Positions 1 to 10,028 of a stretch of DNA of 64,000 nucleotides are shown piece after piece. The stretch covers positions 12,980,001 to 13,044,000 of the forward strand of contig NC_050104.1 of the NCBI RefSeq assembly GCF_902167145.1. The letters run 5' to 3'. A model generated the notes under the pieces. The model ran no database searches, was not told where the DNA came from, and worked only from the letters and a program-made list of their open reading frames with translations. Each line of letters opens with the position of its first letter. Position 1 is the stretch's first letter. This DNA comes from Zea mays. Lineage: Eukaryota > Streptophyta > Magnoliopsida > Poales > Poaceae. Position numbers and translations under genes: made by a program.

Positions 1-543
1 TTGACAAGCTGCACAAGGCCTATCTTTTTCGAATTGCACGTTAGTTAAACCTATCACGTGTTCTCCCTTTAGAAGCTTGTGAAGGTTCTTCATCCCCACA
101 TGTGCTAAGCGGCGATGCCACAGCCAGCCCATGCTAGTCTTAGCTATTAAGCATGCATCTAGACCGGCCTCTTCTTTTGCAAAATCAACTAAATAAAGTT
201 TGCCGTCTAATACACCCTTAAAAGCTAGTGAACCATCACTTCTTCTAAAGACAGACACATCTACATTTGTAAATAGACAGTTATACCCCATGTTGCATAA
301 TTGACTAATAGATAGCAAATTATATCCAAGAGACTCTACTAAAAACACATTAGATATGGAGTGCTCATTAGAAATTGCAATTTTACCTAACCCTTTTACC
401 TTGCCTTGATTCCCATCACCAAATATAATTGAATCTTGGGAATCCTTATTCTTGACGTAGGAGGTGAACATCTTCTTCTCCCCCGTCATATGGTTTGTGC
501 ATCCGCTGTCGATAATCCAGCTTGAACCCCCGGATGCATAAAC
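1..543 (-). CDS. pol: Sirevirus pol, N-terminal part (protease and GAG-pre-integrase)
   Basis: Open frame running off the left edge. It starts at the conserved VYASGGSSWIIDSG segment just after gag; DSG is the aspartic-protease active site of copia elements. It continues through the NMGYNC block into the HRRLAHVGMKNLHKLL GAG-pre-integrase motif and the zinc-binding CAACQ. I see no stop in the visible part. Its frame is +1 relative to gag, whose stop (557-559) lies just upstream, so pol is not made by simple readthrough. Product: polyprotein cleaved to protease, integrase and RT/RNase H in the virus-like particle. Whether the rest is intact cannot be seen. Confidence 0.85.
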
Positions 544-556
544 CTGCAAGGCAAAT

Positions 557-2929
557 TTAGGCTTGGGACTTAGGTACCCAACTCTTGTTGGGTCCTACTA
601 GGTTAGTCACAATTTCCTTAGGGACCCAAATGCAAGTTTTATCACCCTTGCATTTTGCCCCTAACTTCCTAGCAATTACCTTTCTATTCTTTCTACAAAT
701 TGCAAAGGAAGCATTCAAAGCATGATATATTGTAGAAGGTTCATTTAATTTCCTAGGAACATTAACAACATTTCTTCTAGGCATATTATGAACAGCATTT
801 CTCCTACCAACATTTCTATCATGCACATAAGAAGAGCTAGAAGCAAACATGGCATGAGAATCAAAGGCATTATATGCATTACAACTCCTATAAGCATTTC
901 TAGGTTGTCTTCTATCATAGTACAAAAAGGCATGGTTCTTTTTAGCACTAGTAGCCATAGGGGCCTTCCCTTTCTCCTTAGCGGGAATGGGAGCCTTATG
1001 GCTTGTTAAGTTCTTGGCTTCCCTTTTGAAGCCAAGTCCATCCTTAATTGAGGGGTGTCTACCAATCGTGTAGGCATCCCTTGCAAATTTTAGCTTATCA
1101 AATTCGCTTTTGCTAGCCTTAAGTTGAGCATTAAGACTAGCCACTTCATCATTCAATTTAGAAATTGAAACTAGGTGTTCACTACAAGCATCAACATTAA
1201 AATCTTTACACCTAGTGCAAACCATAACATGTTCTACACAAGAGTTAGATTTACTAGCCACTTCTAGTTTAGCATTTAAATCATTATTAACACCTTTTAA
1301 AGTAGCAATGGTTTCATGACAAGAAGATAATTCACTAGAAAGCACTTCATTTCTTTTAATTTCTAGAGCAAGAGAATTTTGTGCACAAACAAATTTATCA
1401 TGCTCCTCATATAAAAGATCCTCTTGTTTTTCTAGTAATCTATTCTTATCATTCAAAGCATCAATCAACTCATTAATTTTATCTATCTTAGATCTATCTA
1501 AGCCCTTGAACAAGCATGAATAATCTATGTCATCATCATCACTAGACTCATTATCACTAGAAGAAGTATAAGTGGAGTCTTGAGTACTCACCTTCTTCTC
1601 CCTTGCCATAAGGCATGTGTGATGCTCGTTGGGGAAGAGGGATGACTTGTTGAAGGCAGTGGCGGCGAGTCCTTCATTGTCGGAGTCGGAGGAGGAGCAA
1701 TCCGAATCCCACTCCTTGCCTAGATGTGCCTCGCCCTTTGCCTTCTTCTTCTCCCTCTTGCTCCCTTGTTCCTGGTCACTTTCATTATCGGGACAGTTAG
1801 CAATAAAATGACCAAGCTTACCGCATTTGAAGCATGAGCGCTTCTCCTTTGTCTTGGTCTTGCTTGGCTGTCCCTTGCGACCTTTAAGCGCCGTCTTGAA
1901 GCGCTTAATGATGAGGGCCATCTCCTCATTATTTAGCCCGACCGCCTCAACTTGCGCCACCTTGCTTGGTAGCGCCTCCTTGCTCCTTGTTGCCTTGAGA
2001 GCAATGGGTTGAGGCTCATGGATTGGACCATTCAATGCGTCGTCCACGTATCTCGCCTCCTTGATCATCATTCTCCCGCTTACAAACTTCCCTAGAACTT
2101 CTTCGGGCGACATCTTGGTGTACCTAGGATTTTCACGAATATTGTTCACCAAATGAGGATCAAGAACGGTAAAGGACCTTAGCATTAGGCGGACGACGTC
2201 GTGGTCCGTCCATCGCGTGCTTCCGTAGCTCCTTATTTTGTTGATAAGGGTCTTCAGCCTGTTGTAAGTTTGGGTTGGCTCTTCTCCCCTTATCATTGCG
2301 AATCGTCCAAGCTCGCCTTCCACCAACTCCATTTTAGTGAGCATGGTGATGTCGTTCCCCTCGTGAGAGATTTTGAGGGTGTCCCATATCTGCTTGGCGT
2401 TGTCCAAGCCGCTCACCTTATTGTACTCTTCCCTGCACAAGGATGCTAATAGAACAGTAGTAGCTTGTGCATTTCTATGGATTTGTTCATTTATAAGCAT
2501 AGGGCTATCCGAGCTATCAAATTTCATTCCATTCTCTACAATCTCCCATATGCTTGGATGGAGAGAGAATAAGTGACTACGCATTTTGTGACTCCAAAAT
2601 CCGTAGTCTTCCCCATCGAAGTGTGGAGGTTTGCCAAGAGGAATGGAAAGCAAATGCGAATTCGAACTATGTGGTATACGAGAATAATCAAATGAAAAGT
2701 TCGAATTGACCGTCTTCCTGTAGTCGTTGTCGTCGTCCTTTTGGGAAGAGGTAGACTCATCGCTATCGTCGTAGTAGACGATCTCCTTGATGCGCCTTGT
2801 CTTCTTTTTCTTCCCGTCTTTGCGCTTGTGGCCCGAGCCCGAGTCATTGGACTTGTCATCCCTTGGCTCGTTGACGAAGGACTCCTTCTCCTTGTCGTTG
2901 ATCACGATTCCCTTCCCCTTAGGATCCAT
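557..2929 (-). CDS. gag: Sirevirus gag, intact (790 aa)
   Basis: Uninterrupted capsid/nucleocapsid gene of E1. The ATG (2929-2927) lies about 36 bp after the primer site. The N-terminus is Lys/Asp-rich and disordered. The capsid-type domain (copia gag, UBN2-like) covers roughly residues 95-290, with FDGEDYGFWSHKM and LASLCREEYNKVSGLDNAKQIWD. One CCHC zinc knuckle, CFKCGKLGHFIANC, lies near residue 365. A long Sirevirus-specific C-terminal part follows, with acidic Ser/Asp runs, a predicted coiled coil (about 470-620) and a second Cys cluster, CTRCKDFNVDAC. At 790 aa it is close to the unbroken Opie-type gag of E3 (867 aa) and better preserved than E2 gag. Function: particle assembly and RNA packaging. 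Confidence 0.9.
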   Translation of the reverse strand: MDPKGKGIVINDKEKESFVNEPRDDKSNDSGSGHKRKDGKKKKTRRIKEIVYYDDSDESTSSQKDDDNDYRKTVNSNFSFDYSRIPHSSNSHLLSIPLGKPPHFDGEDYGFWSHKMRSHLFSLHPSIWEIVENGMKFDSSDSPMLINEQIHRNAQATTVLLASLCREEYNKVSGLDNAKQIWDTLKISHEGNDITMLTKMELVEGELGRFAMIRGEEPTQTYNRLKTLINKIRSYGSTRWTDHDVVRLMLRSFTVLDPHLVNNIRENPRYTKMSPEEVLGKFVSGRMMIKEARYVDDALNGPIHEPQPIALKATRSKEALPSKVAQVEAVGLNNEEMALIIKRFKTALKGRKGQPSKTKTKEKRSCFKCGKLGHFIANCPDNESDQEQGSKREKKKAKGEAHLGKEWDSDCSSSDSDNEGLAATAFNKSSLFPNEHHTCLMAREKKVSTQDSTYTSSSDNESSDDDDIDYSCLFKGLDRSKIDKINELIDALNDKNRLLEKQEDLLYEEHDKFVCAQNSLALEIKRNEVLSSELSSCHETIATLKGVNNDLNAKLEVASKSNSCVEHVMVCTRCKDFNVDACSEHLVSISKLNDEVASLNAQLKASKSEFDKLKFARDAYTIGRHPSIKDGLGFKREAKNLTSHKAPIPAKEKGKAPMATSAKKNHAFLYYDRRQPRNAYRSCNAYNAFDSHAMFASSSSYVHDRNVGRRNAVHNMPRRNVVNVPRKLNEPSTIYHALNASFAICRKNRKVIARKLGAKCKGDKTCIWVPKEIVTNLVGPNKSWVPKSQA

Positions 2930-2964
2930 CTCTTCGGGCGATTAGTCCCTTCTTGAAGAGAACG

Positions 2965-2976
2965 GCTCTGATACCA
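2965..2976 (-). promoter_or_regulatory. E1 primer binding site (tRNA-iMet)
   Basis: Reads TGGTATCAGAGC on the minus strand, complementary to the 3' end of initiator tRNA-Met, two bases after the LTR end. This is the standard copia first-strand primer site. Confidence 0.9.
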
Positions 2977-2978
2977 AT

Positions 2979-4258
2979 TGAGAGCACCTAGAGGGGGGGT
3001 GAATAGGTGATCCTGTAAAACTTAAGCTTATAGCCACAAAAACTTGTTAAGTGTTAGCACAATAAATGCCAAGTGGCTAGAAAGGAGTCTCAACAAAACA
3101 CAATACCAAAAGAGATCAATCACAGAGATGACACAGTGGTTTATCCCGTGGTTCGGCCAAGACCAACGCTTGCCTACTCCATGTTGTGGCGTCCCAACGG
3201 ACGAGGGTTGCAATCAACCCCTCTCAAGCGGTCCAAAGACCCACTTGAATACCACGGTGTTTTGCTTGCTTTTTTCTCAATCCCGTTTGCGAGGAATCTC
3301 CACAACTTGGAGCCTCTCGCCCTTACAATTGAAGTTCACAAAGAACACAGAGCAAAGGGGGAATGAGCAACGCACACAAGACTTCAAAAGATCAGAGCAA
3401 CAACACGCACACAAGTCGCAACAAGAGCTCGCAACACAAATCAATGAGTCCACAACTCAACAAGAGCTCTAGATGCTATCACAATGAACCAAATGCGTGG
3501 AATCGATGTCTTGGTGCTTAGGAATGTTGTAGGAATGCTTGGTGTACTCCTCCATGCGCCTAGGGGTCCCTTTTATAGCCCCAAGGCAGCTAGGAGCCGT
3601 TGAGAGCAATTCTGGAAGGCTGATCTTGCCTTCTGTCTTCGGGCGCACCGGACAATCCGGTGCACACCAGACACTGTCCGGTGCCCGATTTCTTTCCTTA
3701 AACGGCGCAGCCGACCGTTGCAGATCTGGGAGCCGTTGGCGCACCGGACAGTCCGGTGCACACCGGACAGTCCAGTGCCCCCTTCCGACCGTTGGCTCGC
3801 CCACGTGTCGCGCGCAGATTCCGCGGCCGACCGTTGGCCCGGCCGACCGTTGGCTCACCGTACAGTCCGGTGCACACCGGACAGTCCGGTGAATTTTAGC
3901 CGTACGCCGTCGGCAAATTCCCGAGAGCGGCCACTTCGCCCGAGGCAACCTTGCACACCGGACACTGTCCGGTGCACCACCGGACACTGTCCGGTGCACC
4001 ACCGGACAGTCCGGTGCCCCAGACCGAAACATCCTCTTGGCTATACACAGCCAACTCTTTTCTTCTCTTCTTCTTTCTGTTTCTCATACTTAGACAAGTT
4101 TATTAGTACACAAAACCAACGTACTGAGACTTAGAAACATACCTTTGCTCTTGATTTGCACTTTGTTCATCCATGGCATAGATTCACATTTAAGCACTTG
4201 TGTTGGCACTCAATCACCAAAATACTTAGAAATGGCCCAAGGGCACATTTCCCTTTCA
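2979..4258 (-). repeat. E1 5' LTR (Ji-type, 1280 bp)
   Basis: Bounded by TG...CA on the minus strand, with a short inverted terminus (TGAAAGG / CTCTCA, imperfect). It holds a TATA box (3577-3571) and, from about 3645 to 4020, a cluster of short palindromes of the form CACCGGACnGTCCGGTG, a hallmark of Sirevirus LTRs. The far end matches the start of Ji LTRs. Confidence 0.9.
3571..3577 (-). promoter_or_regulatory. TATA box of E1 5' LTR
   Basis: TATAAAA on the minus strand, in the context GGCTATAAAAGGGACC. The identical context occurs in both E2 LTRs (6768-6774, 15208-15214), marking the U3 core promoter. Confidence 0.75.
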
Positions 4259-4583
4259 CTCTCTTAATTTGTGTTTGCCATTTGACTTTGCCTCTCCTCG
4301 CTAAGTTCTTCTTTTTTCATATTATTGCTAAATCTAAATTCTGCAATCTTGTTTGCAACAATAGCAAGTATTGAACTTGGCTAATTCTCAGACTAATCAT
4401 CTTGTTTTAACACTTAAGATTACTTATCTCGGATCACATACTTGTAATAAGTTGTAAATTTTGGATTGTTTTAAGTATCTCGGATCACGTACTAATCATC
4501 TTTTTTCCCAGACTTAAGTTTTGGATTGTTTAAGTTGTAAATTTTAGGTTTCACTTATTCAGTCCCCATCTAGGCACCTTTCA
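4259..4583 (+). repeat. Remnant of an older LTR interrupted by E1
   Basis: The right end, TTCACTTATTCAGTCCCC followed by ATCTAGGCACCTTTCA, resembles the 3' ends of Sirevirus LTRs (ATTCACCCCCCTCTAGG...CA). Upstream are AT-rich sequences with internal duplications: TATCTCGGATCAC twice (about 4426 and 4472), ACTAATCATCTT twice, AAGTTGTAAATTTT twice. The remaining LTR would lie left of E1, outside the window. Strand is inferred from the 3'-end motif. No coding sequence. Confidence 0.5.
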
Positions 4584-4629
4584 ATGGAGGTCATATGTAG
4601 AGAGAAAACCAAACATGAACCATATAAAC

Positions 4630-4893
4630 TGTTAAGAATTATTATTAATGATTAATTAGAGGTTAATCTCAAAAGGTGTATTTTCACTCTCTTTCTTAGG
4701 CCCGTAACTACTTATTTGGGCTTATAAATACAAGCGTACACATGTACCTATATACATACGTACATATGTACGCACGTATGCACGTACGTATGTACATACA
4801 TACACACATATGTGTGTGTAAACTTGTAATAAATGCCATTTAGGCTCTTCAACAAACACGACATCACCCGCTTGTCTCTCGCTGATTCTGACA
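4630..4893 (+). repeat. Possible short LTR or LTR fragment
   Basis: Starts TGTTAAGAATTATTATTAAT, as many copia LTRs do, has a TATA-like CTTATAAATAC near 4720, a polyadenylation-like TTGTAATAAATGCC near 4830, and ends GATTCTGACA. The ends are roughly inverted, but I find no matching 5-bp TSD (TAAAC / TGTTA), so it may be a fragment or a coincidence. Confidence 0.3.
4733..4816. repeat. TACG/TACA/TG simple repeat
   Basis: About 84 bp of nearly uninterrupted alternating purine-pyrimidine sequence (CGTACACATGTAC, TACGTACATATGTACGCACG, ending CACATATGTGTGTG). Confidence 0.85.
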
Positions 4894-5079
4894 TGTTATG
4901 CTAGTTCACATGGCAGTGCCACACCCATTGCTAGCAGTTTTTCAGCATGTTGTTTTTAAAATGTATATTAACCACTCTAGACATAACAGATCCTTACAAT
5001 TATTAGTTATTGAACTTTTATGAATGTTGTCAATTGATGCTTCTTTCTTAAATTGCATTTCAACAATGGTAGATCCTCT

Positions 5080-5988
5080 TATTTAAGCATTTTTAACGTT
5101 TCCCTTGCATGATAACTCTCTTCCTGTGTATAGTTTAAATTTTGGAGTCATTCCGCTAATTCCTGAGAAGTGTGATGCTTCAAAATTTTAGGATTATCAG
5201 CTGATTTATTTGCTTAATGTTAGTTTTAAATTATTACTAAAGTCCTCACAGGTCGAATCAGTATGATGTCAGATAAAGTTATTAAACAATCCCAAACACA
5301 TATTTTATGGTCGGACAAAATATTTTAGAAGATGTAGTTGTACTCCATGAGATGATACATGAGCTCCATAAAAAAACAATTGAGTGAAATTATCTTAAAA
5401 TTAGATTTTGAGAAAGCATACAAAAAATAAAATAGAGCTAATTCCTAAGAAGTGCATAAAGGTTTCTCACCTAAGTGGTGCACCTGGATACATAATATCA
5501 TGTTTGGTGAACATGTGGGTGTCAATGTAAATAACAATTTTTGCCCATTTTGAACACATGCAAGGTTTAAGGCACGACAATCCATTGTCCCCGATCCTTT
5601 TTAACCTTGTTGCTGATATGTTGGCAATTCTTATAGCATGAGCGAAACAAGGGTTAATTTGTAGGGATAGTTCTCCATTTGTTAAATGGTGTGGTATTGA
5701 TATTACAATATGCAAACGATATAGTCATTTGCATGGATCACAACCAGGAACAAGCTGAAAATGTGAAATTACTCTTAACCACATTCGAGCAATTTTCAGG
5801 TCTCACAATACATTTACGCAAAAGCAAACTATTTTGTTATGGATTGGCGAAAAAAATGTAAAGAACAACACTTAAGGCTTTTTGGTTGTGGTATTAGTAG
5901 GCTTCTTTTCAAATATCTGTGAATCCCCGTGACACGTTAAAGACTGAGAAATTGTGACTACCAAAGCGTGCTTGGTAGGTTCGGAAAG
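5080..5988 (+). pseudogene. L1-type LINE reverse transcriptase, decayed fragment 1
   Basis: With several frame changes and stops, this stretch reads as a plant non-LTR (L1 clade) reverse transcriptase. Visible blocks in order: LNFGVIPLIPEK (about 5150), LIYLLNVSFK then LKVLTGRI (about 5205-5260), a degenerate ILEG-VVLHEMIHELH block (about 5320), KIRFEKAY, the CPRSF/PDPF block (about 5585), and LLQYANDIVICMDH (about 5700), where YADD has become YAND. It continues with FEQFSGLTIH and reaches the point where E2 inserted (TSD GAAAG, 5984-5988). The element is 5'-truncated or its 5' part is unrecognisable. It cannot be functional. Confidence 0.75.
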
Positions 5989-7355
5989 TGAAAGGAAAAT
6001 ATGTCTTTGGGCCATTTCCATAATGTTTTGGTGATTAAATGTCCAACACGGTTGATTAAGTTCTTATGTGCCAAATAAAGTGAGAAGTACAAATCAAGGC
6101 ACAAGGTATGTTTCTAGACTTAGTACATTGTTTTTTGAACGCTAATGTGTTTGTCTAAGTGCTAGAAACAGTTACAAAAGAAGGAGAAAAGAAATGGAAA
6201 GGACTTGGCTCTGTGCAGCCAAACTTCAGCTCAGTCTGGCACACCGGACTGTCCGGTGGTGCACCAGACAGTGTCTGGTGAGCCAGGCTAGTCTCCGGTA
6301 AAAGTGCTGCTCTCGGGAATCGACGGCGGTGTACGGCTATAATTCACCAGACTGTCTGGTGGTGCACCGGACTGTCTGGTGAGTCATCCGCGCGAACTCA
6401 TCGCTCTCGGGAATGAAGAAAGGCGACGTGGCTAAAATTCACTGGACTGTCCGGTGGTGCACCGGACTGTCCGGTGAGTCAACGGTCGCCAGCGCCAACG
6501 GTCGGCCGCACAATCTGCGGGCGACGCGTGGCTACTCCAACGGTCAGCTGGGTGCACCAAACTGTCCGGTGTGCACCGGACAGTGTCCGGTGTGCCATCT
6601 AGCCCGAAGGAGCAACGGTCGGCTCTGTCCGATTTGGAAGGAAATCGTGCACCGGGCAAACTACAGTAGTTGTTCGGTGGTGCACCGGACTGTCCAGTGC
6701 ACCACCCGACAGAAGGCAAGTTTGGCCTTCCAAATTGGCCTCCAACGGCTCCTAGCTGCCTTAGGGCTATAAAAGGGACCCCTAGGCGTATGGAGGAGTC
6801 ATCTAAGCATTCACTAAGCATTCTAAGACTCCCACACTCCGCCTCCGCGCATTTGATCGATTGTGTTAGTGAGTTGAACTCCGTTCAAGTTGTGAACTCT
6901 CTGTGCTACGTTTCGAGCTCAAGTCTTGGCTTGTGTGTGTGTGTGCTGTGAATTTGTGTCTTGTGTGTGTTGCTCTCCCAACCTTACTCTGCACTTTCTT
7001 TGTGATCTCTATTGTAAGGGTGAGAGACTCCAAGTTGTGGAGATTCCTCGCAAACGGGAAAATACACTTAAGGAAAAGACCGTGGTATTCAAGTTGATCA
7101 TCGGATCACTTGAAAGGGGTTGAGTGCAACCCTCGTCCATTGGGACGCCACAACGTGGAAGTAGACAAGTGTCACTTGGTCGAACCACGGGATAAAAATT
7201 GCGTGTCTCTTGTGTTGCTTTCTCTGTGATTATTGTGTTCACAAGAACTCGCTTCAAAGTTACTTAGTCGCACTAACACTTCTATAACTAAGTTTTGTGG
7301 CTATTTAGTGTTTGATTTTTCAGGATCACCTATTCACCCCCTCTAGGTGCTCTCA
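5989..7355 (+). repeat. E2 5' LTR (1367 bp)
   Basis: Starts TGAAAGGAAAATATG and ends CTCTAGGTGCTCTCA. Contains Sirevirus palindromes (about 6238-6480 and 6555-6590), a TATA box (6768-6774) and a GT-rich tract (about 6925-6970). It is longer than the 3' LTR because that copy lacks a stretch of palindromic sequence near 14775. Confidence 0.9.
6768..6774 (+). promoter_or_regulatory. TATA box of E2 5' LTR
   Basis: TATAAAA in the context GGGCTATAAAAGGGACCCC, shared with the other Ji-type LTRs in the window. Confidence 0.75.
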
Positions 7356-7357
7356 AT

Positions 7358-7369
7358 TGGTATCAGAGT
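7358..7369 (+). promoter_or_regulatory. E2 primer binding site (tRNA-iMet)
   Basis: TGGTATCAGAGT, two bases after the LTR end. The last base differs from the usual C. Confidence 0.85.
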
Positions 7370-7405
7370 CGTACTCTTCATCTAAGGGACTAACCGCCCG
7401 AAGAG

Positions 7406-9779
7406 ATGGATCCTAAGGGAAAGGGGGTGGTGGTCAACGACAAGGAGAAGGAGTCCCTCTTCAACGAGCCAAGGGACGACAAGCCCACGGACTCAGGATC
7501 GAGTCACAAGAAGAGGGACAGGAAGAAGAAGAGGCGCATCAAGAAGATCATTTACTACGACAGCATGCCTCCTCTTCTTCACCAAGAGACGACGACGATG
7601 ATGACTCTTCATCGAAAAAGAGAACGGTTAATCAAAACTACTCTTTTGACTATTCTCGCATGCCGTACAATTCAAATGCACATCTACTTTCAATTCCCCT
7701 TAGGAAACCTCCACACTTTGATGGAGAGGACTATTCGTTTTGGAGTCATAAAATGCGTAGTCATTTATTCTCTCTCCATCCTAGCATTTAGGAAATTATA
7801 GAGAATGGGATGCACTTCGAGAGTACGGATAACCCTGTGATAATTAATGAACAGATTCATAAAAATGCCCAAGCTACTACTGTCTTGCTAGCTTCACTTT
7901 GCAGGGATGAATACAATAAGGTGAGTGGCTTGGACAACGCCAAGCAAATCTGGGACACCCTCAAGATATCTCATGAGGGAAACGACGCCACCATGATTAC
8001 CAAAATGGAGCTGGTAGAAGGCGAGCTGGGGAGATTTGCGATGATCAGGGGAGAGGAGCCAACTCAGACTTACAACAGGCTCAAGACCCTGGTCAACAAG
8101 ATCCGAAGCTATGGAAGCACAAGATGGACGGATCATGATGTCGTCCGACTCATGCTAAGGTCATTTATTGTAATTGACCCCCATCTTGTCAATCTTATTC
8201 GTGAAAACCCTAGGTACACCAAGATGACGCCCGAGGAGATCCTTGGAAAATTTGTAAGCGGGCGCATGATGGTTAAGGAAGCTCGATACGTGGACGATGC
8301 TATAAACGATCCACTACCCATCTACGAGCCTCAACTCGTTGCTCTTAAGGCAACCAGTAGCGGGGAGGCGCTACCAAGCAAGGTGGCACAAGTGGAGGCT
8401 GCTGGCCTCAACGAAGATGAGATGGCGCTTATCATCAAGTGCTTCAAGACCGTGCTTAAAGGACGCAAGGAGTACCCCAACAAGAATAAAACAAGGGGAA
8501 AGCGCTCCTGCTTCAAATGCGGTAAGACTGGTCATTTTATTGCTCAATGTCCCGATAATGAAAATGACCAGGGACAAGAAAGACATGGGAAGAAGGAAAA
8601 GAAGAAAAACTACAAGAAGGCGAAGGGCGAGGCACATCTTGGAAAGGAGTGGGATTCTGACTGCTCCTCATCTGACTCCGATGATGAGGGATTGGCTGCC
8701 TCGGCCTTCGACAAATCTTCGCTCTTCCCCAACGAACGCCACACATGCCTCATGGCTAAGGAGAAGAAGGTATGTATTCGAGATTTCCCTAAGTACTCTT
8801 CTTCTAGTGATGAGGAATCCTCTGATGATGAAGTAGATTACTCTAGTTTATTTAAGGGTTTAGATAGAGCCAAAGTAGAGAAAATTAATGAATTAATTGA
8901 TGCTCTAAATGAAAAAGACAGATTGCTAGAGAAGCAAGAAGATATTTTGTATGAAGAGCATGACAAATTTATTAGTGTTCAAAAATCTCTTGCTCTAGAA
9001 ATTAAAAGAAATGAAATGCTATCCTCTGAGTTGTCTGCTTGCCATGAATCTGCTTCTAGTTTAAAAAGTTTAAATGATGAATTAAATGCTAAGCTAGAGG
9101 AAGTTAATAAGTCTAGTTCATGTGTAGAGCATATTGTTATTTGTAATAGATGTAAGGATTTTGATGTTGATGCCTGTGATGAACATCTTATTGCCATTAC
9201 TAAATTGAATGATGAGGTGGCAAGTCTTAATGCTCAACTTAAGACTTGCAAAAGTGATTTTGATAAATTAAAGTTTGCTAGGGATGCCTACACTATTGGT
9301 AGACACCCCTCAATTAAGGATGGACTTGGTTTTCGAAAGGAACCAAGAACTTAACAAGCCAAAAGGCTCCCGTTCTCAACAAGGAGAAAGGGAAGGCCCC
9401 TATGGCTAGTAGTCCTCAAAGGAATCATGTTGTTATTTATGATAGGAAAATTGCTAGTCATAATAAGAGTTATGTTCATACTGCTTACAATGATTCACAT
9501 GCTATGTTTGCCTCTAGCTCTACTTTTGTGCATGGTAGAAGTAGGCCTAGGAAAAATCATGTTGTGCATCATGTGCCTAGGAAAATGTGTGATAAACCTA
9601 CTACTGTTTTTCATGCTTGCAGCACTTCATTTGTACTTTCATGTAAGAATGAAAAAGTTGTGGCTAGGAAGTTGGGATCCAAATGCAAGGGAGACAAGAC
9701 TTATATTTGGGTTCCAAAAATTATTGTGACTAACCTTGTAGGACCCAACAAGAATTGGGTACCTAAAACCCAAGCGTAA
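7406..9779 (+). pseudogene. gag: Sirevirus gag, broken (E2)
   Basis: Homologous along its length to E1 gag, starting MDPKGKGVVVNDKEK. Damage: a one-base loss near 7562 shifts the frame after IIYYDS; an in-frame TAG at about 7789 replaces the Trp of the SIWEI motif; a further frame change near 9345 separates the last part, which resumes around 9402. The capsid region is otherwise open from 7810 (LASLCRDEYNKVSGLDNAKQ), as is the zinc knuckle CFKCGKTGHFIAQC (about 8511), then the acidic and coiled-coil regions. The C-terminus ends VPKTQA at 9779. No intact capsid protein can be made. Confidence 0.9.
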
Positions 9780-9790
9780 ATTGCTTTGCA

Positions 9791-10028
9791 GGTTATGCAT
9801 CCGGGGGCTCAAGCTGGATTATCGACAGCGGATGCACAAACCACATGACGGGGGAGAAGAAAATGTTCACCTCCTACGTCAAGAACAAGGATTCCCAGGA
9901 TGCGATTATCTTTGGAGATGGGAACCAAGGCAAGGTCAAAGGATTGGGAAAGATAGCCATTACATCCGAGCATTCTATCTCCAATGTGTTTTTAGTTGAA
10001 TCGCTCGGGTACAATTATGTAACATGGG
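9791..10028 (+). pseudogene. pol: Sirevirus pol, protease part (E2), cut by S1
   Basis: Begins after TTGCAG with the ASGGSSWIIDSGCTNHMTG protease segment and continues to SNVFLVESLGYN. One T is missing at the start (GGTTATG against GGTTTATG in E1 and E3). It stops where solo LTR S1 has inserted; the same reading continues at 11077. Confidence 0.85.

Larger units (their letters stand above)
1..4258 (-). mobile_element. E1: Ji-type Sirevirus (Ty1/copia), 5' part only
   Basis: Minus-strand LTR retrotransposon cut by the left window edge. Reading leftwards: 5' LTR (4258-2979), tRNA primer site (2976-2965), gag (2929-557), start of pol (543-1). The LTR begins TGAAAGGGAAATGTGCCC and ends GGTGCTCTCA, which I recognise as the maize Ji family; the gag start MDPKGKG is also typical. 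The 3' LTR and left TSD lie outside the window. The five bases to the right of the LTR are CTCTC (4259-4263), the expected right TSD. It sits in an older LTR remnant (4259-4583). Confidence 0.9.
4584..5079. other. Non-coding stretch between LTR remnant and LINE
   Basis: No gene seen. It holds a possible small LTR or LTR fragment (4630-4893), an alternating purine-pyrimidine tract (4733-4816) and AT-rich DNA leading into the LINE. Confidence 0.6.

Noticed and set aside
2965..2976. tRNA gene fragments
   Set aside because: TGGTATCAGAGC-type sequences are 12-13 bp primer sites next to LTR ends, not tRNA genes.
3645..4020. CRISPR-like array of short palindromic repeats
   Set aside because: Spacing is irregular, repeats are variable and lie inside Sirevirus LTRs; the same motifs occur in all Ji and Opie LTRs here.
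4630..4893. Definite solo LTR
   Set aside because: Ends and TATA box fit, but the flanking five bases do not match, so it is listed only as a possible fragment.
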